From: Macrothele yani
Taxonomy: Eukaryota > Arthropoda > Arachnida > Araneae > Macrothelidae
Length of the DNA stretch: 64,000 nucleotides
Assembly (NCBI GenBank): GCA_039090855.1
Contig: CM076996.1
Location: 52,418,469 to 52,482,468 of the forward strand
Reading direction: 5' to 3'
Shown here: piece after piece, positions 54,537-64,000 of the stretch
Numbering within the stretch: the stretch's first letter is position 1
Layout of the letters: the number at the start of each line of letters is the position of its first letter
Made by a program: the position numbers and the translations under genes
Notes under the pieces: model-generated
What the model saw: the letters and a program-made list of their open reading frames with translations, nothing else
Told to the model about the DNA's origin: nothing
Databases searched by the model: none

Positions 54537-55954
54537 CACTGACGGAAAAAAAATCCCAACACCAAGAAGAGGTTGTGTTAGATAAACGACAGTTGGTAGG
54601 CGGTGAGAGTACATCTGTAAGATGACGTCTGTTCAAATTTCGCGCTCAGCGCATACGTGTGGCACTAGTAGCGCCCCTCGGAACATGCAAAGCAGGTTTG
54701 CTGTAAATATGCGCTGTAACGTTCGTGAGCGTTAGTTATCGTTGAGATTCAACGTAGTGTGTTGATGTTAGTCAAGAATGCCTTTAAGAAGACGAAGAAG
54801 CCATTATCAACAGCTCACGGAGTTTGAACGAGGTCGTGTAATAAGGCTACGAGAAGGTGGATTTTCTTTCCGCAATATTGCAGAACGACTTGGCAGGAAT
54901 GTAGCCACTGTGCATGATTGTTTGCAGCGGTGGTCAAGGGAAGGTACTGCCTCAAGAAGACTGGGTTCCGGCCGGCCACGTGACACTACTGAGAGGGAAG
55001 ACCGCAGTGTACGGCGTATCGTACTGCATCTGCGGCAGCAATTCGAGCTGCAGTTGCCACCACAGTGACACAACGAACTGTTACAAATCGGTTACTTGAA
55101 GGACAGCTCTGAGCCCGACGCCCTGTAACGTGCATTCCACTTACTCTAAACCACTGCCGTTTGCGACGTCAGTGGTGTCCAGCTAGAGCTCATTGGAGGA
55201 TGGAGTGGAGATCTGTTGTGTTTTCTGATGAAAGCCGGTTCTGCCTGGGTGCCAGTGATGCCCGTGTGTTGGTTAGAAGGAGGCCAGGTGAGCGCCTGCA
55301 ACCAACCTGTCTGTGGCCGAGACACACTGGACCTACACCTGGAGTTTTGGTCTGGGGAGCAATTTCCTATGACAGCAGGAGCACTCTCGTGGTTATCCCA
55401 CCCACCCTGACGGCACACTTGTACGTCGGTCTGGTGATTCAACCTGTTGTGCTGCCATTCATGAACAGCATTCCAGGAGGTGTTTTCCAACAGGATAACG
55501 CTCGCCCGCATACTGCTGGTGTAACCCAACATGCTCTACAGAGTGTCGACATGTTTCCGTGGCCTGCTAAATCACCAGATCTTTCACCAATCGAGCACGT
55601 ATGGGACATCATTGGACGACAACTCCAGCGTCACCCCCAACCAGCATTAACTGTCCCTGTATTGACCGACCAAGTGCGCAACAGGCATGGAACTCCATCC
55701 CACAAACTGACATCCAGCACCTGTACGACACAATGCATGAAATTTTGCGTGCTTGCATTCAACATTCTGGTGGTTACACCGGTTATTAATGTACCAGCAT
55801 TTCACATTTAAAATGGCTCTTCTCGCGCTTACATTAAGCTGAGATATTGAAACCTTAATCGATTAAATATGTTACCTGCACAAATGTATTGCCGCCATTT
55901 CATTCCTCTACCACTATGTTTTCGTGGTATTGGGATTTTTTTTTTCCGTCAGTG
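54537..55954 (+). mobile_element. Tc1/mariner element d
   Basis: Ends CACTGACGGAAAAAAAATCC and its inverse are flanked by TA (54535-54536 and 55955-55956). The inner motif caacaccaagaagagg is on the left; the right has a diverged version. The length is 1418 bp. Confidence 0.93.
54778..55789 (+). pseudogene. Tc1-like DD34E transposase, two frameshifts and one stop (element d)
   Basis: It starts MPLRRRRSHYQQLTEFERGR with the helix-turn-helix GFSFRNIAERLGRNVATVHD and a second DNA-binding part. A shift near 55030 leads to a frame with TGA at 55110-55112 (Arg expected: QL-stop-ARRP). It then gives VVFSDESRFCLGASDARVLV (Asp), LVWGAISYDSRSTLVVI, GVFQQDNARPHTAG (Asp) and KSPDLSPIEHVWDIIGRQ (Glu). 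A last shift near 55672 leads to QAWNSIPQTDIQHLYDTMHE and GGYTGY before the stop at 55789. The catalytic triad is complete. It is closely related to element c. Confidence 0.88.
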
Positions 55955-55956
55955 TA

Positions 55957-57839
55957 TTTTGCTGGTCCTTAAGTCAGTAAGTTTTCTACGCTTTCCAACC
56001 GTAGATTGTAAAATGCTCCAGATTTGTCTGTCCGTACGATAATTTGCATGATGTCTTCGCTGGATTCAACGAAATTAGTATGTTGGGGTCCATACTAATT
56101 CGTCGTATGATGTTCGTAACTAAAATCTAAACCTTTATTTTTTGATACCGACTTTCAGTTGATCTCGGCTTTTTTAGCTCACCAGCTCAATTGGATAACT
56201 CTGTAGTCGGTATTTTTTCCTCTGCAAATTGCATCTCTTTAAGCTGTTGCTGTTTTACTATAGCATTTTTAGTTGCATTTTTTTTCGCTATGAGCAGCAT
56301 TATAAGAAGGGGGGGTACTTTAAACCATCAAACATTCTGTGATGCGAATTCTGCAAAATTCCCGTGTATTGCAAAATCTTCAAATAATGAAAAATACGCA
56401 TTTTGCACTACGTGTCGATGTAATTTCAGCGTTTCGCGTGGTTGAATGATATTACTTATTATATTTCTAGTGCCAAGAATAAATCTAATGTCAACTGTGT
56501 GGGGAAAAAATACGAAAGTAACTTCTTTTGTTAAAAGTTATTTTGAACTGGATGTGATTCGCGCAAAATGTTCACTTCGTTTTTAGTTGAGCATAATTTA
56601 CCAATTAGTGTCCCTCAGTCACTCATTTATTTCATTTGACTGTCTCATTGTCCGTCAATCCAAAAGATAAACCTAGTATGAAAATGGTTCATTTTTGAAA
56701 GTATTTTTAGTTTATTCCGTGACGGCGTAGGATACAATCCTATTGGATTTGGGGGTCAAAGGGTGGGACATCCATAAAATCAAGTTTTTATCTCTTTATA
56801 GATCAAAATGATAGCATAGTAATGAGAAATTATGTATAGATTCTATTTTAATCGAAATAAACGTGCCGATAAATTCAAACATCTGTAGTCATATTATATC
56901 ATTAACATATCGTTTTTTTTTAATTGTATGTTCAATATATTTAATCAATACGCGCGACAAGTAATTTCATCGAATATCTCGATTTTTTTATTTTTTTTAT
57001 GGATTTCGGCTTCTGAAAGTTTGCAGGTGTGCGCTAAGGAGTAGCGAGTGGGTTTTTTTTTTTTTTTTTTTGGGTTTTTTTGGCGAATGCATTTGATCTC
57101 AAAATTTCTCTCCCTGAAATTTACCCATCACACTCCTCTTTATTTTGCTACTTATTATTCACACCTTATAAATGCTACGTTGGTATACTAATCACGTCCT
57201 CTCGGAAATCACGTGGTCAATAGGCCGCATCCATTTTTGACAGGGAGGTCATAATTCAGTTTTCACTCGATGTGTGTGTGTATACACACATATAGAACCC
57301 ATATATATATAAACAACTCTGAAATCCACATAAGTATTGTACCATTAAGCTCCAAACACATACTACACAAGCAGTGTAATAACCCAAGAAAATGCAACAA
57401 CATGCCATAACTTTTCATAAACAAATGTATCTAAACCTTTGAAAGTAGTCGACACGAGGCCTGAATAATAAGCAACAAATCCCAACCATTCATTATCTTT
57501 AGGAGAACGATGGTTGGGCGAAATAGATTTTCTGTGTCAGCAAAATAAGCTGGCCAGAGCCAAAAGCCATACTGAATGCGTTCTCGAAGCCACGAGACCA
57601 TAGGAAATGCAAAAACGACATGCCAGAGACGGCTTGGTGAACAAACCCAACATATACATACCTGTGCTCCAAAGGTGAAAGGTGAAGCAAACGGCCATGG
57701 TTAACACAAACAGCAAACTGTAGAGAGGAAGACCTAGAAGGAATGTCATGGGATTGCTACGTGCAAACTATGCTGATGTTAGTCAAATACTTCAGCAGTT
57801 AGTGACCCAGCACAACACAATAAACTTGACTTTCTCTGA
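55957..57839. other. No gene; one dispersed repeat monomer at 55985-56110
   Basis: ctttccaaccgtag, tgctccag.tttgtc, ctgtccg.acgataa and acgaaatt.agtatgt occur in the same order as at 60157-60262, so a monomer of the 60-kb array edge is present. A T run lies at 57052-57071, and a short GT/AC and AT microsatellite at 57270-57312. No coding feature was recognised. Confidence 0.45.
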
Positions 57840-58175
57840 AAATTTTATGTATATGAGCACGGTTGATTGAAAACTGATAAAAAGGCTTTTAAGGCCTGTT
57901 TATTAATTTTTGTGCCTCAGTCAAAACGCAGTACCATAACCTTGGCATGTTATCGAAACCTTATGAATATGTCGGACTAAAAATTCCTAAAAAAAGGTTA
58001 CGCCTAAGGTCTTGTAACTAAAGTTTTGTGACAGAGTAAAACTGCAACATTAATAACTTGACATGTTATATTAACGTTGTGAATATGAGCACGGCGGATT
58101 AAAGATTTCAAGAAATAGCCTTTGGGATTAATGTGTTGTAGCTGAGTAAAAATGTAACATTATCTTTATTTTCTA
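57840..58175 (+). repeat. Degenerate tandem array, about 117-bp unit, three copies
   Basis: Words like tatgagcacggttgattgaa near 57850, tatgtcggactaaaaattcc near 57967 and tatgagcacggcggattaaa near 58083 begin successive units. Each is followed by aaggctttt/agcctttggg and a cagagtaaaa.tg.aacatta part. Confidence 0.65.
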
Positions 58176-58383
58176 TATAAACCAAACTACATCCTAAAAT
58201 GGCCCAACTATATATACGTATACTTCAACCATATACCTAAGCACTGACAAGGTGAAAACAAAAGTGCAATTTTGTACGGTCCCCTAACATTTTATGGCCA
58301 GCCTACATGGAAGTGGACACGTTGATATCAAAAACATACTTTTTATACGGTCCACAACAAATAGCAATGAACACGTTGCAATC

Positions 58384-58602
58384 TTTTTTTTTTTTTTTGT
58401 TGGGGTTTAACGACCACCGTGATCAATTCAGTGGGCTACAAGCAGTCGAACGTTCCTAATTTTGGGCCACTGGTTCCTGGGAAGTGGGACAGCCAGTGCC
58501 AAAAGTCAATCACAACATCCATGACTCACCGGGATTTGAACCAGGATCCTTCTCGACGAGTGGTCAGAAACCAGCGCCTAGATCACTCCGCCGCCGTAGC
58601 GG
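58384..58602 (-). repeat. tRNA-derived SINE, diverged copy 5 (minus strand)
   Basis: The T run at the left is the reversed tail, followed by the inverse of gtggtcgttaaacc, tgcttgtagccca and the B-box region. The flanks CACGTTGCAAT (58372-58382) and CACATTGAAAT (58603-58613) are a probable old target duplication with two changes. Confidence 0.85.
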
Positions 58603-58613
58603 CACACATTGAA

Positions 58614-59279
58614 ATGTATTTTTCATACGGCCCCAAACGCTCTATGGACATACTAGATTGAACTGGACGCAAAGAAATCATTAGTATAATTTGTACTAGC
58701 AGGGATACCAGTTATTTGCCAGGTACATATTACTATTTGTGGAATCACCAAGTTCAGCGGGTGAAAGTTAATGAATGAAAAAGATATAAACTTATTTTAA
58801 ATTTTTTGATTTAGTGAATTTAATTTTGTGAAACAAAAAAGAAAGAAAAAGGAATGGGAATACTTACCTTCTAGGTGACATCTATAGAACTGCCGTACAT
58901 CTGGCGTGTGCTTCTGTGAATCCCGCGACACAGAAATGCAATGTACTTATGTGATGTCACATGCGTACGACTTCACATTGGCATTGATCATCTTTTTTTT
59001 ACCGTTTTGAATTTTGAATATCTGGAACTCTCTATTTACATTACATTATATTTTTTTCCTGATAAGCCGCTCGTTGGTAGTGAAAGCTAAACTATATTGA
59101 TTTGTGTTTTTAATACACAATTAAACGCATATTTTTGCACTTTATTGTTATCTACAGTCTCTAACTTAGACAGTAGGCTGGTTAGTTGGTTGGTTGATGG
59201 TTTATGGTGCAAGGGCCTCAAAGGGCCAAAGAGCGCCCTAAAACGTAGATAGGGTATTGGAGTGCTGAATTGTGTTGCA
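58614..59279. other. No gene recognised
   Basis: atacggtcc/atacggcccc words around 58240-58630 hint at another degraded tandem unit interrupted by the SINE. The rest is AT-rich. Confidence 0.4.
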
Positions 59280-59925
59280 GATCTTAAGAGTAAAAAACGG
59301 AACTTTTTACGAAAATTTTGTATGGGGCCCCGCCCCATTGACCCCGGGCCCTGATCCCTTCCAAAAACCATCTACCATCTGAGTTAGATAACCATGAGAT
59401 AGTATACCAAATTTGGTGGTTCTAAATTGAAAACTGTGAAAACTGTAGATTTTTCGAAATTTTTATGAGGCGGGGGGGGGGGGGCTCTTAACCCCGGGCT
59501 TCAACCCCTTCCAAAAACTGTCTAGCGTCTAAGTTAGAGTTTCATAATACCAAATTTGATGGTTCTGAATTGAACACTGTAGATATTAAGAAAATTATGT
59601 ATGTGGGGGCTCTGACCCCCGGGCCTTGACCCGTTCCAAAACGGTCTGCCGTGTAAGTTAGAGTACCATGAGATAGTACACCAAGTTTGGTGGTTCTAAA
59701 ATAAAAACTGTAGATTTTACGACATTTTTATGAGGGGGGGGGCTCTGACGCCCCGGGCTCCAACCCCTTCCAAAAACCATCTAGCGTCTAAGTTAGAGTT
59801 TCATGATACCAAATTTGATGGTTCTAAATTGAAAACTAGATTTTATGAAAATTTTGTGGGGGGGGGCGGCTATGACCCCGGGGCCTTGACCCGTTCAAAA
59901 AACCGTCTACCGTCTAATATTTTTA
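59280..59925 (+). repeat. Degenerate tandem array, 128-143 bp unit, about four copies
   Basis: ccaaatttg(g/a)tggttctaaa begins near 59407, 59550, 59681 and 59809. Each unit also carries a G run, gaccccgggcc and cgttccaaaaaccgtcta. G-run length differs between units. Confidence 0.85.
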
Positions 59926-60071
59926 GTGCCAAAGAAAAAGCGTAATATTCCTATCCTGTCTGAGTGTCCAAACTTTATAAATTTCATCAGGGCGAAAGAC
60001 GTTAGAAATCGTACGTTTTCCTGCATTCGTTTTGTATGTAACCAAAATCTGTAAACGCGACGGATTGGTCC

Positions 60072-60146
60072 GTGACGAATTGACGTAGTCGACGAATTTG
60101 TCTGCGACGAATTGACGCTCGACGAATCGTCGTGGTCGACGGATTG
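60072..60146 (+). repeat. Short repeat of cgacgaatt words, 15-17 bp spacing
   Basis: cgacgaatt or a one-base variant occurs at about 60075, 60091, 60107, 60120 and 60136, mixed with its inverse word tcgtcg. It lies between the two large arrays. Confidence 0.7.
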
Positions 60147-60156
60147 ATGTATAACC

Positions 60157-61075
60157 GTTTTGCGCTTTCCAACCGTAGGTTGAAGAAGCGTATATGCTCC
60201 AGCTTTGTCCGTCTGTCCGCACGATAACTCACGTGAAAATGGTTCGATTTCGACGAAATTTTAATATGTGGTAGGGGACCACCTGGGGACGAACCCTATT
60301 AAAAATGGGCAAAGCAGGTTCAAAGGTCAGGACATAGGAGTGGGATCCATTCCATTTCCTTTATGCGTCATAACTTGCATAAAAATGGTTCGATTTCGAT
60401 GAAATTCTAGTATGTGATAGGGTACCACTGGGGACAAACCCTATTGAAAATGGGTGAAAAAGGGTCAAAGATCAGGACATAGGAGCTGGATCCATTCCAT
60501 TACCTTTATGCGTCATAACTTGCGTAAAAATGGTTCGATTTCGATGAAATTTTAGTATGTGATAGGAAACCACCTGGGCACGAGCCCTATTGAAAATGGG
60601 CGGAATGGGGTTAAAGGTCAGGACATAAAAGCGGGATCCATTCCATTGCCTTTATGCGTCATAACATGCGTAAATGTGGTTCGATTTCGATGAAATTTTA
60701 GTATGTGGTAGGGGACCACATGGGAACGAACCTTATTAAAGGAGAGGGATCCATTCCATTGCCCTTATGCATCATAACTTACGTAAAAATGATTCGATTT
60801 CGATGAAATTTTAGTATGTGGTAGGGGACCACATGGGGACGAACCCTATTAAAAATGGGTGAAATGGGTCAAAGGTCAGGACATAGGAGAGGGATCCATT
60901 CCATTGCCCTTATGCGTTATAACTTACGTAAAAATGATTCGATTTCGATGAAATTTTAGTATATGGAAAGGGACCACCTATGGACGAACCCTATTGAAAA
61001 TAGGCGAAAAGGGGCCAAAGGTCAGGACATAGGAGTGAGAATTATTCCACAGTCATTATCCTCATAACTTGAGTA
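60157..61075 (+). repeat. 145-bp tandem array, about six copies
   Basis: g(g/a)ttcgatttcgatgaaatt starts at 60241, 60387, 60532, 60678, 60791 and 60936, giving steps of 146, 145, 146, 113 and 145. One unit is short by about 32 bases. Each unit includes ccctattaaaaatgggcgaa, aaaggtcaggacatagga and gggatccattccatt. No reading frame is shared across units. Confidence 0.95.
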
Positions 61076-61727
61076 ATAACTTGAGTAATGATTTTTGGTA
61101 TGTTGGAAAGCGATAATAATCAATGCATTGCATGATTTTACTAACTTGTTTTCAGTTCAACCAGTTCTCGAAATGGGCCAGTATACGCCGGTATGTCATA
61201 CCGACAATTCTTTTTTCCTAATATTTTATACCTGCACTAATTTTAGTAGTGGGAACTGCAGAAAGGAATTTTTTTCCATTTATTACATTTTTTTGTCCCC
61301 TACTTATGTGCACACATTTTTAAACATAGAAACCTTAATTTTTTGTGTGCCTCGTGCCCTTGAGAAACAAACAACTGTGTGGGAACCGTAAAGGAAGCGC
61401 ATGACCACATCTTCTCCAAGCCCCGGATCATCCCACCAAATATATCTGTAATTTCTATTATATCATTAATTTAATATATTTAATTTGAAGAGCTTCATAG
61501 AGTGAAAAATTGGGAGTAATAGATTAAACACAAATTTACTGGTTGCTATTAAGACAGAATATTCATTCTGATTGGGGAGGTTCTAATTGCCCGACTTTCT
61601 ACTTCATGAAAATCCCTATTAGAAGGGGGCTGCCTTCTCGGCTCGGGATCTTAAAGTTCTGGTTTCAAATCCAGCTGAATCACTAATGATTAGCTGAGGC
61701 TCGGAAGTCTCGTTAATCCCTTGGTCC
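61076..61727. other. No gene recognised
   Basis: A 98-codon frame at 61095-61391 has no recognisable domain. It follows the array directly and may be chance. Confidence 0.4.
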
Positions 61728-61949
61728 GCCGCCCCGATGGCGCAGTGGTCTAAGCGATGGCCTCTGATCATTCGTCCGTAAGGGGTCCGTGTTCGAATCC
61801 CGGTGAGGCATGGATGTTGTGTTTGTCTTACGGCGCTGGCTCTCTCCCTTCCCTGGAACCAGTGACCCTAAATTAGGGACGGGCAACTGCTTATAGCCCA
61901 TTGAGTTGCTCACGGTGGTCGTTAAACCTCCAATCAAAAAAAAAAAAAA
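61728..61949 (+). repeat. tRNA-derived SINE, copy 6, with 11-bp target duplication
   Basis: TCCCTTGGTCC stands before (61717-61727) and after (61950-61960). The A box GATGGCGCAGTGGTCTAAGC and B box GTTCGAATCC are followed by the family body (taaattagggacgggc, tgcttatagcccattgag, tcgttaaacctccaatc) and A13. Confidence 0.96.
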
Positions 61950-61960
61950 TCCCTTGGTCC

Positions 61961-62760
61961 CGGGGTAAACAAGTCTGGTTATTCCCTTGGTCCCGTAATA
62001 AACAAGTTTAACCCCAGTCCTTGTTGTAGCATAAGTAGTGCCCGCTTAGGTCCACAAACCAACCAACTGAAATCGACCGCCATCGTTTCTGACTTATGGT
62101 GCAATACTATTCCACGGAATTGTCAATTCCATTTTCAAACAAAGAAGTTTTCCTTCCGGGGATTTTCATTTTTTTTTTTTTTTTTACTTTTTCAGTTTTG
62201 GAGATTTTCTCCTAAATATGAGCATACCAGCACTTCAAAATTTCCATTTTGAGCACTGAGTTCAATGGAGATAGTTAATTATTATATACATATACACTTC
62301 GATTTTTTTTATTTGCTTCAGCTTTATAGTCTACAAAATGTGAAAGGCACCACGTGGTAGTAGCATGAACAGTGACCAATGTTCAATTAAAAAAGTGTAG
62401 AATGTAAAGTCTCCATAACTATTCTTAAAAAAAAAAAAAAATACTATTAACTATATTTTCTGTAGATATTTTATTTAAAGGTCAGTCAATATAGGGGGTT
62501 TCTACATTGTACAATACTAGTTGACAAAAAGCAAGATTGAAAAATACCACAAAGTTTTTTTTCTGTTTCTTCAACTGCAAAAGAAAAAGAAAAGGGACAT
62601 TGAAACTAATGTAGTTATTCTTCTGAAAGGAAGTTAAACCAAATCCTGGAAACTTGATTAGTGGTCCAAGAAAAGACTGTTACTCAAAAGTTTTTAAAAT
62701 GCAACCATTGTTTAAATATTGTTAACCAATATAAATCCCTGGCAGTTGAAGTTCTTTACA
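61961..62760. other. No gene recognised
   Basis: tcccttggtccc appears once more near 61985, so the SINE target was itself locally repeated. The rest is AT-rich with T and A runs. Confidence 0.4.
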
Positions 62761-63415
62761 TGGCTTCAAGTTACTCTCAGTGTTGGTGTTTAAACGAATG
62801 AGTTACTCGGAATGTTGGTTGAACTTGCAGTGTTAGTGTTCATACGCAAATGTAGCTATTCAAAAGGAATGGTAAATTAATGCCATGGAACATGATTTAC
62901 GGTGTAAACAAAAAGTGTTACTCAAGACGAACGAGTGCTTTTAAAATCTAACTCTTATTTGAAAATCTTCAAACACTGTGTTAAATTCTGAGTGTAACTG
63001 CCTGAAGTTACTCACATGGCTTCAAGTTACTCTCAGTGTTGGTGTTTAAACGAATGAGTTACTTGGAAGGGTGGTTGAGCTCGCAGTGTTAGTGTTCAAA
63101 CGCAACTGTAGTTATTCAAAAGGAATGATAAATTAACGCCACGGAACATGATTTACATGTAAACAAAAAGTGTTACTCAAGAGGAAGGAGTGCTTTTAAA
63201 ATCGAACTCTTCTTTGAAAATCTTCAAACACTGTGTTAAATTCTGAGTGTAACTGCCTGAAGTTACTCGCATGGCTTCAAGTTACTCTCAGTGTTGGTGT
63301 TTAAACGAATGAGTTACTTGGAAGGGTGGTTGAGCTACGCAGTGTTAGTGTTCAAACGCAAATGTAGTTATTCAAAAGGAATGATAAATTAATGCCACGG
63401 AACATGATTTACAGT
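62761..63415 (+). repeat. 256-bp satellite array, about 2.6 copies
   Basis: tggcttcaagttactctcag begins at 62761, 63017 and 63272, steps of 256 and 255. The units are nearly identical to each other. The last one ends within the unit at acatgatttacag. A single inverted monomer lies at 30195-30300. Confidence 0.95.
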
Positions 63416-63512
63416 TGTAAATGCATTTATGGCACCTCTATTCATAGTGATTGTGGAATAGCTTTTTTACGGGTCTTATAGAGGTTATTTTTCATCCAAG
63501 TTTGTTGTCAAA

Positions 63513-63542
63513 TTTTCGAACTAAAGCCTAGTTCGTCATCAG
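63513..63542 (-). ncRNA. CTGATGA-type hairpin in PLE tail (locus 5)
   Basis: On the minus strand CTGATGA (63542-63536) is followed by CGAACTA, loop GGCTT, TAGTTCG and AAAA. The 7-bp stem is perfect. It begins a few bases after the endonuclease stop, the same placement as at 16835. Confidence 0.55.
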
Positions 63543-63549
63543 GACTATG

Positions 63550-64000
63550 TCACTGGAGTAGTTGCTGCCACTCAATTGGAAGAGTCCATCCGCAATTATC
63601 GTTAATTGTGGTACTTCTTCTTCTTGCTATTTCGATCCCTTCTTCTAGTTTCCTCTTTACTAAGTTTGACTGGTGGGCGATTATTTTCACTGAGTCCCAA
63701 TTTATGGAGTGTCCACTTGCTTGTATATGTCTGTCTAGCCCTGTTTTGTTCCCAATGTTCCTAATAGCTGCTTGGTGTTCTTTCATTCGGACCTTAATAC
63801 TTCTCCCTGTTTCTCCTATATAGCTGAGTCCGCAGTTACAGTCGATGCAGTAAATTACTCCTTCCTGCAATTGGATGTCCAATTCTTTCTGCTTTAAAGC
63901 TGGCAGGAATTTCTTTATTTTGTTATTAAGATCTGGAGCTAGCCTGATATTATATTTTGCTCCGATCCTTTTCAGGTTCTCGAAAAGTCCCTTGTGGTAC
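63550..64000 (-). CDS. Penelope-like element GIY-YIG endonuclease, C-terminal part (runs off window)
   Basis: The minus-strand frame is open from the window edge to the stop at 63550; the first in-window residues are YHKGLFENLKRIGAKYNI and KKFLPALKQKELDIQLQEG, a typical PLE linker. Next comes VIYCIDCNCGLSYIGETGRS with IYC (GIY position), two Cys of the linker finger and YIGETGR with the conserved Arg, then IRNIGNKTGLDRHIQASGHS with the closing His pairs. KRKLEEGIEIARRR carries the likely catalytic Glu, and the chain ends WTLPIEWQQLLQ. No damage is visible, so this may be part of a fairly recent copy whose reverse transcriptase lies beyond 64000. The start codon is outside the window. A hairpin motif follows the stop. 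Confidence 0.85.
   Translation of the reverse strand, partial: YHKGLFENLKRIGAKYNIRLAPDLNNKIKKFLPALKQKELDIQLQEGVIYCIDCNCGLSYIGETGRSIKVRMKEHQAAIRNIGNKTGLDRHIQASGHSINWDSVKIIAHQSNLVKRKLEEGIEIARRRSTTINDNCGWTLPIEWQQLLQ

Noticed and set aside
55957..57839. Host exon candidates among short frames
   Set aside because: No domain, splice context or codon pattern supported any of them.
60157..61075. CRISPR-like array
   Set aside because: Units are 145 bp long and repeat throughout; there are no short repeats with unique spacers, and the context is eukaryotic.

Overview
This window reads as intergenic DNA from an animal nuclear genome built almost entirely of transposable elements and their debris. No intact host gene is visible. 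The mixture of hAT, Tc1/mariner, pogo/Tigger and piggyBac relics, Penelope-like elements (PLEs) with GIY-YIG endonucleases, a tRNA-derived SINE and several satellites fits an invertebrate, possibly an arthropod or chelicerate. That placement is an inference from repeat style, not from a diagnostic gene. Inferred CGA-to-TGA stops in several unrelated transposases suggest CpG decay.

Layout. 1-8588 is copy A of a long composite hAT-like transposon (left end off the window); 46892-53822 is copy B with both ends. Both carry a nested pogo-type element, a piggyBac transposase fragment and the remains of a hAT transposase. Copy A has gained a second hAT-type element (814-2686, 6-bp target duplication, empty site in B) and a SINE. 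9.5-10.8, 25.1-26.9 and 29.0-29.6 kb are three deleted copies of one hAT family. 12001-16258 is the best-preserved element: a hAT whose transposase has only two frameshifts. 16.5-21.8 kb is rich in PLE pieces, including two copies arranged as a large palindrome and a reverse transcriptase relic. 21.8-23.7 kb is another hAT relic on the minus strand. 24.6-25.1 kb is a foldback palindrome. 30.9-33.4 kb holds two broken THAP-domain genes.

34.2-35.1 and 37.4 kb form a tandem array split by a 2.3-kb insertion. 37.5-46.7 kb is a cluster of cut-and-paste elements with readable TA target sites: Tc1-like elements at 37473, 41410 and 44411, a Tigger-like element at 38992, and a small MITE at 46335 with a SINE inserted in it. 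A fourth Tc1-like element lies at 54537. 57.8-61.1 kb is a run of degenerate tandem arrays. 62.8-63.4 kb is a 256-bp satellite also seen as one inverted monomer at 30.2 kb. The window ends in a PLE endonuclease on the minus strand.

The observations most worth following are: a recurrent CTGATGA-hairpin-AAA structure after PLE endonuclease reading frames, with stems of different sequence that remain complementary and resemble the hammerhead core known from PLEs; a 27-bp snap-back palindrome marking a rearrangement in copy B; three Tc1 elements that share an inner terminal motif; and the composite hAT present twice with the same cargo.
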